Source: Hypholoma sublateritium FD-334 SS-4
Taxonomy: Eukaryota > Basidiomycota > Agaricomycetes > Agaricales > Strophariaceae
Assembly (NCBI GenBank): GCA_000827495.1
Contig: KN817550.1
Span: 249,928-313,927 of the forward strand
Direction: 5' to 3'
Length of the DNA: 64,000 bases
Shown: one piece after another, positions 22,061 through 34,869 of the stretch
How positions within the stretch are numbered: position 1 is the first letter of the stretch
How the letters are laid out: each line of letters starts with the position of its first letter
Position numbers and translations under genes: made by a program
Notes under the pieces: model-generated
What the model saw: the letters and a program-made list of their open reading frames with translations, nothing else
Told to the model about the DNA's origin: nothing
Databases searched by the model: none

Positions 22061-23700
22061 TCATATGCCATGCCAAGTCGACTTCAACTCATCCGCCTTC
22101 AAATTGGATGTCGTCGCGAAATACTTGAAGCTGTCCATACGCTCGACACGCCTGGGCGGTCTGGGCGGCGCATCTGCGCTTGTTACGCGCGTCGATCCCG
22201 TTTCAAATGACCTGACGCTTGGAACGGGCTTGCGCCGCGGCGATGACCGATGGCTCGCGCTCGATGACGATGACTTGACGCTCCCGACGCGCACGCGCCG
22301 GGGGATATGCGGAATCTCGGGCACCGTGTCAGTCTCCATAGTCGCACGCGTCGACGCGGTGACAAACGAGCGCACGCTATCTACGCGGCGCGGGCCGCCT
22401 TCCCCGCGCCCGTCGTCGGTGGCGGCCTCGGCATTCCGCGGTGACCGCGGAGAGTCATAGTACGACGCGGACTCGGCGAAGCTCGTTTGCGTCTCCGGCG
22501 TATCGGGAACAGTGAGGGTTGTCGTCGTCAGGTATGTCTCCATCGAGCGCACCTCAGCGGCAGCAGGCGGCGCGTTCGGATTTAAGCCGCTGCCGCTGTC
22601 CTGCGGCGCTTTATCGGCGTCGCCATACGTCCAGTTCTTCGCCGTAAACTGGTTAGACTCCTCCACGCGGGTGATTATGCCGTTGTGAAGCCGGAGGTTA
22701 AGGAAGACGCGCGCTCCCATCGCCATCTGCACGAGGACGAGATACGGCGCGGCCGTGCGCTTGAGGAGATCCGTCGGGCTCTCGCTGGCGTACACGACGA
22801 GCACGACGACGCCACTAAGCGTGGCGAACAGCGTGTAGACCAGGCACGCGCGATTGATCAATGTCCATCCTGTGTTAGTGGCCACCATTGTGCCGATGTT
22901 GATCATGCGCTCGAGCACCATGATGAAAATGAGGCAGTTAAACGCGGCGGAGAGGGCGTAGCTGACGGGCGACCACGCGGGGAGATGCACGGTCTGGCAG
23001 TTAGTCCCGAATGGCAAATCAGGGCCGCTGCTTGTCATTTTGTGCTGAGTTGCAACAGCGATCTAGGGCAAAAAATGAGACCAGTGTTGACATATCTATG
23101 GGGTTACTTACCCATGAGCCCGTCATCAGAACGCATGCCGCAACACATATCCCTATAGGCGTCTTCTTATAATCCCACATAGCTCCCAGCCGACAGCAAA
23201 ATAGCGCCCCGGACGACGCCACAACAATAATCGACGCAACTTGGCCGATGGACATGGCTATTTGGCAGTTGCCCATTCGGACGGATGAGAACAGCACACT
23301 GCAGATGGCGGATACGATGGCGGAATACCGCAGGATAACAAATCTTTTATTTCACAATTAGCTCAATAGGTGAGATAAAAATCAGTCATCGTAAAACTCA
23401 CGCCCAAGGAGCTGGAGAATGCCATTCGGGACCCCGTAGATTATCGTAGAGACTGCGCTCTTCCGGCAAAAGTTGTATGCTTAGTTTTATCGGGCCTGAG
23501 TGTAAACGGATGTCGGACGCGAATGGCACTCACTAGTCCCAGAGCACAATTCCGAGAGCGACTCCGGAATTAAGAGCCACGAAACCTTCGGCAGAAATAA
23601 GTTTGAGATATTAGCAGTCCAAGTCTTTTCTCTCACCTGCATATGACTGATGGGCCCATATATCTTCGAGGGAAACCAACGATGTGGGCAACGGGGCCAT
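22061..23700 (-). CDS. Seven-transmembrane protein of unknown function
   Basis: Five exons (23700-23637, 23585-23534, 23479-23402, 23343-23112, 23062-22061) join in phase to give 475 aa. About seven hydrophobic helices fill the first ~270 residues, starting GFVALNSGVALGIVLWDY. The loop LPEERSLYDNLRGPEW follows, then AFVILRYSAIVSAIC and five more helices. The C-terminal ~200 residues are hydrophilic, Ser/Arg-rich and probably cytoplasmic, with repeated VDSVRSF, VPSVRSF and RMDSFKYF words. The architecture resembles the large agaricomycete family of 7TM orphan proteins often called receptor-like. No ligand or G-protein partner can be named. It converges with the F-box-like gene, their stops 228 bp apart. 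Confidence 0.87.
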
Positions 23701-24762
23701 CTTAATGCTCTATACGGATGTAATCAGTTGCAGAGGCCAAGTGAGAGCGTTCTCAGGAGATGTAACCCGCTACGCATCGAAGCAAAGGAGTTCGACGCAC
23801 CTCTGAGCCGTGGCTGAGGAAGATCAGGAAGAGAAGAGTCCATCCATATTTCCAGGCCGCTTCATCAAGAGCACCTCAAAAGAAAATGTTAAAGCAGCGC
23901 CATCTCCACCGACGTCCCGCTTTGGACCTGACAATTTGCCTGGTTCGGTGCAGGAAGCTGCCGCATTGGTACAGAATGGCATTGACACCGCGTGTCTGTG
24001 GCATGGACAAATGGGATACGCTGTCGAGCTGCTGAGTTGATTAGAACCATTTTCACCGTCGCAAAAACCGACATAGTTACCGGGGCGATGGATAGACACC
24101 GCAGCCAGGGTAAAGCGTGCACCAGAAGACTAACTTTTGACAAGCATACAAAAGGTTAGCGCTGTCGAACCAGATGTCACAGCCCAATGTGAGGTACGCT
24201 CGTAAGCGCAGCACATAGCTGCGCCGACGATGGGGCTGATAAGGGCAACATGACGAGGGCCATAGTCGTATTCGGCGATTGTGGACGATTGATCTGCGAA
24301 AAGATTACTGAAAGTAGTCAGATATAATTTATAGGGGGGAATACAGAGGACATCGCTCACAAACGGTTATTTCCGTCGACAGGAACTTGGCAGTTTCTGC
24401 GCATTTTCCGCTTATGCCGCACAGCGGCCGGCAGACGGAAAGTGGGAAGCGCTTTACAGGTGGCAATGACCAAATAACAGGCCGCAATGTCTCCGCCAAT
24501 AATTTCCGAATGACATCAACACCCGATGTACAACGTGGTTACATTTTCTTTGATTGGAAGATGAATAGTTGAAGGGCATTATTTCATTAGGGCGACGAAG
24601 AGACGACATATAACAGTAGTCTTTGGGAGCGATGGTGAATATGCCTCGAAATACTCATGATCATGTAATAGCCTTGAAAAGAAACTGGTCTACGAGGTGA
24701 GCATGTTCAAGTGCTATATAGTAGCAGTATTTCGTACCGAACTATCCTCCTTGTCCTCCCGC
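23701..24762. other. Intergenic, no gene recognised
   Basis: Frames of 60-91 codons exist on both strands but none has a recognisable motif or splice continuation. The left end is promoter DNA for the 7TM gene. Confidence 0.45.
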
Positions 24763-25331
24763 CTACGTTTCCCCGTCGGTTTTCGTTGGAAGTGGTGTTG
24801 GAACTGCTACCAAATCCTCGTCACGAGCGCCCAGGACATCCATCAACTCAGTACGTTTGAACATATGCGCAGCTTGTATGGCGTTGGGCGTTCCTCCCCG
24901 TGGATCTGCGTGTTTGGCCATCAGCGCGTGCACGATGTCGTTGTGGGCTTTGAAAACAGCGCCAGCCACAATCGATTGTCCAAGATCGTTGATCCTATTT
25001 GGATCGGCACCCCTCTCCAACAGGCCTTTCGTCAGCTCTGTATGGCCAGCATACGCTGCAAGCATCAACAGGGTGTTTCCTGTGAGCACCTACATGTCAG
25101 TTATCCCGTTCCAATTCGAAGAAACGGAGTTGCCTGACCTTTATCGTTCGTGAGGTTGACGGGCAACCCAGCATCCACAGCGCTTAGAACAAGATTCGTA
25201 TCGCCATTTCTTGCGGCCTCGAACATACGACGAGCAAAATCGAGGGTATCAGGAGGCAAGCTGTTGACCTCGGGAGGTGATTTCGTGACGTCCGATTCAG
25301 CCTGGTTTCTAAGGTCAGTCAATGTTACCAT
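24763..25331 (-). CDS. Small ankyrin-repeat protein
   Basis: Two exons (25331-25139, 25079-24763) join in phase to give 169 aa. After a short variable start, LPPDTLDFARRMFEAARNG begins a run of ankyrin repeats: NTLLMLAAYAGHTELTKGLL with ERGADPNRINDLGQ, then IVAGAVFKAHNDIVHALMA with HADPRGGTPNAIQAA. Size and layout match the single-domain ankyrin proteins common in fungi. It is presumably a cytosolic binding protein; the partner is unknown. The start is uncertain because the frame stays open further upstream. Confidence 0.8.
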
Positions 25332-25736
25332 TGAGGCGAGGCGAGGAACGAACCATGTCGATATGTTATCTTTGTTTGAATTAAGTTCCGAAAGGTCAAG
25401 AAGAGTGTTCAATGACTGTTTTCTGCCATCGTTGGATAGCTGAGTGATCATTTGGTGATCATGGGAGTCAGGAATGACCGGCCTGAGCGTAGGACAGCGG
25501 ATCAAAATCTCGGCCTTCATCCGGACTCGCCTTCGTCTTTGAATGTCTCGATTCGTGCCCTCAAAAATGCCAACATAAAATATCCAAAAACTGCATTTTA
25601 ATGAGGGTAGAGATCTCAATTTTGACATGAAACATATAGCACAGATGAGTGATACGACGCCAGGAGCACTAGTACGAGGCATGTACGACAATGATGGGTT
25701 TCGGAAAGAAATGGTTGTATATGCATCATTCAGATT

Positions 25737-28700
25737 CTAACGCACAAGACGGTCGATACCCTCAGGAAGCTGTGAGGAATTCGATTATACTATATGACTG
25801 GGATCAAAGGTCGAGGCGACTTACGGTCCAATGATGAGTAGCTGCTGCGCGTTTATAACCGGCAAGAGATTCTGCCACTCCGTAGGGCCTGGTTTACGAC
25901 GCTCGTGAGTTTTAGTAATTTCACAAAAAAAGAGTTCGACTAACCTGTTCCAGTCATGCGCCAAACGAGCAGGCTTCGGGTCGAGGTTCGACAATGCGAG
26001 TCTGATCTGCATCAAAACGGCAGCGATGCTAGCGCAGAATACAGCATCAGAGATGAATTTTCTGTCTACTTAAGTTTCGATTTCGTACTCACCTGTAGCT
26101 GGGAAGCCATCCTGATACAGTGTCTTAGGTATTAGAACTTCAAATGAAGCGGGGCCATGCTCACCGTCGCTTGTCAGAAGATCCATGCAGATAGAACCTC
26201 CTAAAGTTAGACTTTGATCAACAAATGACAAGCCGCCAGACGTAGTTTTCACCAACCGCCAGTAACATGCCCTCCTCCACCCTGTATAAACGGCAAGAAG
26301 CGCGGGGTAATGATTCTAAAGAATGGAGGTGAATTGGGGAACGTGGGAGGGAATCTAATCTCAAATATGATCGAATTCAAATTCCTGGAAAACCGTTAGG
26401 CGCTGAATTTATTCGGGGAGACAGATAAATGCACTCACTGTGCCTTCATGTCCTTCGCAAGGGGTAGGTCGTGATCCAAGGAATGCACTTCGACAATCCA
26501 CTGGTAAAGATTGTCGCCGATGAGCTCCGGGGGAACGTACCACCCAAGATCTCGCAAGTTGGGGGCTGTTTCCTGCTCCCTGAGCATAGCTTTGAGCTCC
26601 CTCTGGATCGCCATACTCGCCGAAGGTGACGACTGGAATGGCGGGAGCATCAAGTTCTCTACCACATTCGCGAGATATTCAGAGTTAGATTTCCAGTCGT
26701 CCTTGGGCTTTGCCTTGGTTTTTCCTTTAGAGGGTACGGGAGCGGCGGTGACTATGTAGTCGTCGTCGTCGTCGAGGCCGTAGTGATTGGTTTGAGAAGC
26801 GGAAGCTTTCGACACGTCCAGCTCGAATATAGCCATGTCCTCTTTGTCCGGTTCCTGATGAACGTAGTCTGCCTTGCGGGCGGAGAGGAGGGTTTCGATT
26901 TGGTAGGCCGGATCTGGGATTTCGATGACCTTGCCTCCGATCGCAGTCGGATGTTGTGGATCGAGGCGCACGAAAGGAACAGAGGTTTTCTTCGCGTCCC
27001 TTGCCTGTAACATTTTCCCCTTTACATCTGCGGAAGGTGTTTCCGCGGTATTGCCTCCTCTTACGAGCAAATAACGGCTATGGGGCTACAATAAACAACT
27101 GTGTCATATAACCATAGAGAGGGTACGTTACCACATGATCCAATGGGTGTCCTTTATTACGTAGTGCGGGTTGGAGCTCACAAACTTGGTTGGCTGGTTG
27201 ATCACCTCCGCCAGCGCCATGCAGTTCACCGGGGATGACATGCTTTTTTGCCACGAGGACCGTGCAGAAGCGGCGTAGTAACTGCTGGAAGTATTGGCGT
27301 CTTTGGCGAGATACACACCTGAGCAGTGGGTCCAGTGTCAGACAGAATAGATGTAATTTAGGCACTTTCATTCACCGTTTCCAAATGCTCTTCCATGAGC
27401 AATGTCCTTGTACCAGAGTCCGTGTCGGATGATCTACCCACGATAAGAGATTAGAACGGGCCGTTGTAGGAATTCGCAAGCTCACCGAGTGCCAATTTCG
27501 GAGTGGTGAACCATGAAACGCCTATGTGTAGTTTAATAGAGAAAAAAAGCCAGCTAGGGAAGGGCGTACATAAATAACAGGATATTCTGCGATGTTGCTG
27601 CCAATTTTCGTCTCCTCTTTGAGGGCCTGCCGAAATTTAGCTTCAGCGTCGGGGGCGCCAACGGTGAGCCTGAATTGGGTCCAATTTGCGTCTAGGGAGT
27701 CAATACTTATGGGTAAGTGAAATCGTTATGCCACAGGAATGCCAATAACCTAGGCCTTTGATGAGCTCCTCCCCAAATTCGATAGCTTCAATGTGCGCAG
27801 TACATGATGCAACACACCTGCGACCAATTAGACTTAGGCTCAACAAGTAAGAATGAAATCTTGTCGAAAAGTTACCATCGTAAAATGGTCCAGGCAGCCG
27901 GAAGGATGTTTGGATTCATATCCTTTAGCTTCGGTTTATATTTCCCGGCATTCACCTTGCGCTCAAGGTGTTTTTTCATTTCGTCGACCTTGTTGTACAA
28001 AGACGCCAGTCACAAAATGAAATTCAGCGGATTGTGTCACTCACCGAAGGTAGAGAATGAATAAGCCTTGCAATACACCCGCGCATCTATACTCGCCGTA
28101 ATTCAGCTGCGGATCTCCAATGTACAAGTACGAGAGTTGACAAACCTGAACCAAATTGAGCTCGTCGAATTCGCATAAGCCGTCAGTGCCAAGGGCTATC
28201 GGTGGCGTGGGTTGCTCGACTACTGGTTGGGTAGGCACATATGGGCGAATGAGAACGTTAGGATGTGGCGCTGGGGGAATCGGGAGGACAATGGTAGATG
28301 GGGGCGGCACTCTAAGCCCTAGGCCTAAAGGCAAAGGATCTTCCATCGCGCCATCGCTTGCAGAGATATAGGCAAGGGAAACTAGCAGATCAACGGTCTT
28401 CGGGTTGTGCTGGATTTCGTACTGTGGCGCCATATGTTGGTGAGGTAGGGTCGTGACGGGAATGAATAAGACTAACCTCGAGAGAGGGACCTCTGTTCAA
28501 GAAATAGTACTGGTATGAGCAGAGTTTCGAGTCGCAGACATACGGCTTGAGCGCCTCAAAGTCCGATTGCAATTTGTTGTGGCACACGATACAATATCTT
28601 GTGCAGAGCTGTATCTCAATGGTGAGCTGCTACATCGTCAGATATTGAACGGCAATTTACCGCCAGCCGCCGGACCAAGTAACAAAATGCTGTGAGGGGA

Positions 28701-30373
28701 AGGTTGAATGGTTGGCTCGCGTTAACCCCAATGAGAGGGTCGCGCGGAAGCTTTGTTGTTCTACCCAAAATTCTTTCTTCAGTGTCGGCTTTCCGAAGCG
28801 CCTAAACGGTCATCCGTTTGTTATTGATAACTGACTCAATGACAGCAACATGCCACTCGCCTCTTCAGCAACTGCGAAGATATCGTCGTCCTTTTTTTGT
28901 GATCGTTCAATTTTGGAGTCGAGTAGCTCAGCTCCAGCCCATCCTAGAGCAAACTTCTTGCGCAACTGAACGAGCCTCAAAAACGACTGGTCCATAAGTG
29001 ACTCCAAGGAATTGCTCAAACTGAATCTGTCGAAGCCATCTGGATCAACAACTTCCATTTCGGGCTCTTCAACGACTTCTTTCATCTGCTCATCGTCACT
29101 TTCGTCAGTTTCAGGGTCGAAAAGTTTGGCCTTCTGTGCTGCGAGTTCGGCCTGGATGCGTAGTTCATCCTCAGCATCCTGCAGTATAAGCCCGTGCTTT
29201 CGGATGATGTTTTGCACTTGTTCAGACCCAGGCTTGTATTTTTGACTTAATCCAACCTTGAACGCCAGGGAAACCCCAAGCCGCTGAGCCGGTGAAGTGT
29301 AAGTGGCGTCGTTCTCTAACGCAGGATATAACGCATGAAAACCACCAATGAGTAAGGTCAAGTGCTGGGATGACGCTAGTAGACGACGATCCCATGCCAT
29401 CAACGCTCGAGGCGGGATGGAATCGGCGAGCGTGATGACTGGGAGGGAAATCGAGATGACGAAGTCATTACCGCCGATACGGATAAAACCAGGTCTATAT
29501 TCCGTGGCCACAATATCGACAAAGTCCCTGGAAGATAATGAGGAATAGAATAAGATTGAGGGAGTAGTTGCAGAAATGCTCACTCTTGCAATTTACTCAT
29601 GACGGAATTCTGTTCAGGATGAACGCCCCCAAGGTCATCATAGTCTTCATACGCATCGTAGCTTTCGCTCTCGCCGTCTGATTCTTCGCTAGACGAAGCT
29701 TCCATAGCTTTGGGCGGTGCTTGGCCGGCAATCCTTGCGATGGAAGCCATCAACTCACACACTGTTTCCCCCAACGGTCTAGGGGGTTCTTCCGCTATGT
29801 CGTCAATGAGTTGCTGAAGTTTTGCAGATAGATAGCTATCCGGAGAGTAGCAGAACAGTGAATGGCTGCTCGGGTATTCTGAGGTATCTGTAATCTGCGT
29901 GAGATGCGGGCAGTGGTCAAAAAAAATGTGGCGGGCCTGAAACCAGTAAGTTTGCAGCAAGAACAGGCTTCAATGAGCTGTCGGCTATGATGATCTCTAA
30001 TGATCCTTCGTCGTCGCCCGCCGCAGCCCCTTGATGATTCAGTCAGATTGTGATGACGAGCAATCGAAAATTACCGACATACTTTGCAATTTGAGGCCGT
30101 GAAGGAAGAAACCCAACAAGGACGCTTCCTGGATGTCCGAAAGATCTGCATTGAACCGACGTCTCCCTTTCAAATGAGCATTTCTATTGGGGTCATAATC
30201 TGGGCCACCCATCGGCACATCTTCGTCGTCAAGATCTTGGTGGATATAAGTATCGCCTGGACAGAACTCGTAGTTCAATCGTAGTCTTCAGACATACCAG
30301 AGCTCAACTTTTGGCGCTTCGGCGCTGGCTTGCTTTCGGCGTTTTCAATCTTCCTTTGAGGCGCTCGAAACAT
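25737..30373 (-). CDS. PARP-type ADP-ribosyltransferase fused to a UBE2Q-like ubiquitin-conjugating domain
   Basis: This is a large many-exon gene. The first exon is 30373-30298 and the next starts at 30255, giving a basic leader and an acidic HQDLDDEDVPMGG segment. A middle region carries acidic Ser/Glu stretches and a Cys pair cluster (CHNKLQSD, YVCDSKLC) near 28,500-28,590. The PARP catalytic fold follows at about 27,700-27,090: AFHGSPLRNWHS with the NAD-binding His, and YLAKDANTSSSYY with the Tyr, then ALAEVIN and HYVIKDTHWIM. I could not place the third catalytic residue. The C-terminus (about 26,500-25,737) is an E2 fold: DLGWYVPPELIGDNLYQWIV, IFEIRFPPTFPNSPP, GGSICMDLLTSDG with the expected active Cys, and a final LPEGIDRLVR. 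PARP-UBC fusions are known in fungi; their substrate is not settled. Internal exon borders are only partly worked out. Confidence 0.88.
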
Positions 30374-31784
30374 TCTGGGAAATGACGGGTTGTACGGACA
30401 GCTTCAAGGTTTGGATGACTGATGGAAAGCGGCTAGCAATGCCAATCACTCTGCACAATCGATTACAATCTACAGTTGCAACGCCGTACTTGAGTGGTCA
30501 ATCAAAGGGTTGTAGTCAACGGTAGCTGTGACTCAACGGATTTAACACAGCTCTTGGGTGGCACACCATTCAAATTGAAGCGCCGCCCTAAGTCAAATTT
30601 TAATTGATGCAGGCCAATTATATCCACGCCAGTTGGAAACCAAGGGCCTCAGGGCTCAGCCTCTAAAAGCCATCGAGGCTCACCACTACGCTTGAATCTG
30701 ACTCGAGACTAATGAACGGGTATTTTTTAACACCTTTGATGAGTCATTACTATAACGACTCGTGATGATTTTTTTAACTTCGAAAACTAAGCACCAGTGG
30801 CATGTAAAGTCATTTTTGAGTCCGTGAAAGAACTTAGCATTGCTGGCGTAAGTATTACACTGGAGTGATATCGCAAGTGAATATCTGCAGAATCCGGTCA
30901 GTATTGATATATAACTAGTGGATTTATTCAGGTTTACTCATGCATGAGCTTTGGCGTATACGCGGTCTTCGTAGAGCCTTTACTGGAAACCAAGATAAAT
31001 TCAAAACATAAAGCTTCTTGGAGGCAAAAATAATACTTAAGGTTCCTTTATGGATTATTTCGAAGGTGGCTTCATCAGCGACCAGGGCTGCGATGCGCGT
31101 TACGAGGTAAGAAATAGGTGACCAAATGGCCTCGTATTGCGTGTTGCAGTAAGCACTAATAGTATGCACTTCTTCGGTTCGGTGCTATCATAGTTGTTAA
31201 AATTTCCCGTTTCGAGTTTATACGCATAAGTATGTTGTCTAAAAAAATTCCTTAAACGCGTTTAGATTGACCACGAAGCTGTGACCCGAGAATCTTGTAG
31301 TTGTACCAAACAGATCATTTATAAATACCAGGCAAGCCACATTACTACTATACATGCGCCAAAATGAGTAACACAACAAGAATATAGGTCTATATTACTA
31401 CTACTAAAAGGTCCCTGTTATAAATAAATATTTCAGCCGCCAAACCCGGCGTAGTTGGTAGCAGTGCCACGGGCAAAGGTATAGCTGTTAAATAGTGTCC
31501 ATGATAAAAATTAAAGATGCACACAGCACTGTCGTTGACCTAGAATATCTAGACGTCTGGACACCGAATTAGGCGTCAGCGAGTGATCCGGAAGCCCAAA
31601 ATGGCTCGGACTTACCGTCTCAAATCCTCTGTCAATGACATTTGATGACAGCGACACTGCCAATAAATACCGGCATCAGTCATTGGAGTAATAGCCGCAT
31701 CGAGGACCGACGTATAACACACCGGAATAAGTAATAATGAAGGATATCAATTAGTGACCGTGACTGCGATGCGAATCATCGCTC
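30374..31784. other. AT-rich intergenic region
   Basis: The left end holds the promoter of the PARP-E2 gene. An 81-codon frame (31169-30924, -) has no recognisable motif. The rest is AT-rich with scattered stops and no splice-supported gene. Confidence 0.45.
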
Positions 31785-32158
31785 TCAGAACTGCGAGGGC
31801 TGGTACCTCGACATGGGGTGAGTCGAACACCGGCTGCTTGTCTGCCCGTAGCCGTTGCGATTTTGTCCGGACGTGTTGCTATTGCGCGAGCCACGCTGCA
31901 AATGAATCAGTGGCAGTCCTCGTATAGAAGACGCGTTCTGACTCAACGCACCAGGATGTTGGATAACTCTGCTGGCACCGATTGCGGGTTCAGCCTGGTC
32001 ATCGCATCAAGGCAGCGGCGGAGCGCCTCCGGGCCGATGGCCTCCTCGAGAGTCAATGGCGCGGCGCCGTGAGGCGGGTTGGAGATGGAATATGGGAGGA
32101 GGTCGTAAAGGGAGAGAAGGGTCATCAGGCGGAGACGGAGACCTTCGGGAGAGTCCAT
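31785..32158 (-). CDS. Small protein of unknown function
   Basis: Two exons (32158-31952, 31895-31785) join in phase across a GTGCGT..TTTGCAG intron and give 105 aa. The first 69 residues look like a helical bundle (LRLRLMTLLSLYDLLP, LTLEEAIGPEALRRCLDAM). The last 36 are Ser/Asn/Gln/Arg-rich and probably disordered. No signal peptide or membrane segment is seen. I do not recognise the family. The clean splice and sensible composition argue that it is real. Confidence 0.6.
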
Positions 32159-34869
32159 TGATATAATTTGTTGGGAAAGTTGCTTGAAGAGAGGGGCTGA
32201 TTTGTAGGAGAGGGGTGGTTAAGGTACCTCGCAGCAGCACCACCATTTTATAGAAAGGAGCAGCCCCGTCCTGGATTCCCGACACCTATCGCGATCTGCG
32301 GAGCTGGGGCGAGTGTCAGGTTGTATACTCTTGTGTACCCTCCATGGCGTCGCAACAAATTGTGAGCGTTCAGCTCAGCTTTCCGAAGCGGAATCTCGGC
32401 TACCAACATCACGCAAAATGGCAGAGTGACACAGTACTGTTTCCGGGGCCCGAGTCCGCTTTGACATCCCGAGCGTATCCGCGCCGTCGAAGAGCTGTGC
32501 AAAACAGGCTTTCGCACTACATTTCACGTCCGTAGTCAACACTCAAATGCGGGGAAGCCCTGGCGCTGGAAAATATGAGAATGTCAAGCGGATTCTACAT
32601 TATCAAATTCATTAAGGCAGATCTGCCGCAGACCTAAATAGCTAGAATATACAACGCCCGCAGTGCATAGTTGGCGAAAGAGCATTGATGATGATTGCTT
32701 CGGTTCAAACTTGCGGAACTGCGAGGGCAATACGTAGAGAGTCGCTTCGCAGGGCTTGCAGTCATTTCGGCGCGAACTCCCCGCCTCGCGACGAGGGGCA
32801 GCGCCGCGCTCGAGAAATGATTACGGGAGACTTTGTGTATTACCAATCCGAAGGCGCTAGTAATGTGGCGGCATCCGCCTGTGCTACTTCAAGGGTTGTA
32901 GTCATTCAGCGAAAAATAGATTTTTTTTAATCAATTCACGAGTACAGTTTCATTAAAGGACCGATTCGACTGCGTTCATCTTTCTCGAGACGGCATGGAG
33001 GCTGAGCACTGCGAATTTCAAACGAGACGGGGTCGAATGACCTAATCACGGATCAGGCATTTGCGCCCCGACAGTCCGTTGCGGACCCGCGAGAGGCGGG
33101 GCGGATCACGGCCTTCAGGGCCAGGTACCGTACACCTACATATCTTGGAGGTGTTGCACGCCGAGCGGGAGGATGGACTACGGCGTGGCCTGCGGTTACA
33201 TATTTCATCAATACTGTCTAACGGTTTGCATGTCTTGACTGCGCGATATCGGTAGACTTTCTCGGCCAGCTGGTGCTTGTTATTCAGAGCTTCAGTTGGA
33301 GCACTTAACTCCATGTGCGGCCCGATGGTGAGCACTTCGAGTTCGATACCCTACATATCATCTCACTTTGACACGGCAAATTGCTGCCAGAAAGATGAAG
33401 GGATCGAGCTATGATAATTATCATGAAACAAAATTGACATCGACTGGAATAAAATGTATCGGTCTGCCTTGATCAGCTACAACTCCAATCTATCGCACAG
33501 ATCGTCGAAAATTCGGCCGGGGTATTCGTACCTGTGGTAACTATCATATCATAAATTGGGACAGCCAAAGCTTACAAGTTGATCAATGACTCGATTAAGC
33601 CACGAGGATAGCGTTTACGGATCAGCTGATTTTAGAGAAGGTATGACGTGTGGACTCTACTGCGACGGCTACATTTTTGGTCATTAAATCTGAAATGAAT
33701 GGGCGTCGACTTCAGAGGACGAGCGCCGCCGTGGAGATGCGCCTGGAGCCGACTTCGCGCTCATAGCCGTGGACATTCTTTTATATAGATTAGGTCCCAC
33801 CTGTCCTTGATAACTCGGGGGAAAGTAGAGAGCCGGCGCCGAAAGCCGCCACCTATGACTTTCGCATTCAATAAAATATTTCTCTCTAAGTTTCAACCTC
33901 TCCTGATTCCAGAGTTGTTGAGATGGAAGATAGACTGGTACAGCCTGAGGGATACTGTTTGTAGATCCAGTGACGATGATCTAAAGCACCCGTCGAGTTT
34001 AGATAGATACAACTCAAAGAAACTCTAGAGATACAAACCTCATCTGAAACCAGAGCTTAATACAAGATCCTCTGACCTTGACGCGAGTTCTAATATTTGC
34101 ATTGGGCCTGAGCATATCCAAATGCCAGTGCTCGACTGGTCACAGCGCCGGTACATTTCCAGCGATAAACGACATGCATCAGACAATCATGGGAAATTCA
34201 GAGATCCACGGCGGTAGGGAAATAGCTTTCAGCTATGAGCGTCAAACGTCGGACGCTGAGCGACGAACATTGATATAGATACGCGACGCGCTGGGCGTCG
34301 GCCACGGGCTCTATCCGCTGGCCGTTGGTGCACCACATTGAGATCAACCGAGACAAGCAAAGAAATGATGCAGTTGCACAACATATGAGAGTTAACCACC
34401 GCGATGCGTAAGTTGTATCCGTACATATTCCGAGTGATCCTAGGAGGTCACTGAGCGCGATGTTTATGTAAGGAGTTGGTGTCAGAGCAACGAAGCTGTG
34501 CTCAACGTCAGCCATACCCCTGCAGGCTGCGATCTGGCTATTATACGCCGCGGGACAGCCGGGACCGCTTTTCCGAAAGCGCATAGTCTCAGCGACATCT
34601 CGCCCGAAATTAACGGCTACGCAAGGAATATCGATAATTGCGCTCTGTCTAACTTCAACTTTGTCTCCGTTTTTGTGGCCTGCGCGCTGCGCCGGAGAGG
34701 AAAAACTAGCGCTGATCCGGAGATGCCGATAGCGCAGCAAATTCTCACACGTAATCACAATCGTGGGACCAGCCTGAGCAGGTCATCTTCGTATCAACCA
34801 CTCCCTGCCAGGGGATATTTCCTCTCTTTTATCTGTTCGTTGCGTTGTATTCTATCGGGGAGATCCCGC
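32159..34869. other. Long gene-poor region
   Basis: About 2.7 kb without a convincing gene. A 186-codon minus-strand frame (34758-34198) is the longest, but it overlaps an equally long plus-strand frame and shows no motif. The right end contains the promoter of the next gene. Decayed transposon DNA is possible; I see no end repeats. Confidence 0.4.

Noticed and set aside
30924..31169. 81-codon minus-strand frame
   Set aside because: No motif or neighbouring exon could be found; it is short enough to be chance in AT-rich DNA.
34198..34758. 186-codon minus-strand frame upstream of the TMEM184-like gene
   Set aside because: It has no recognisable motif or splice partner, and an equally long frame is open on the other strand.
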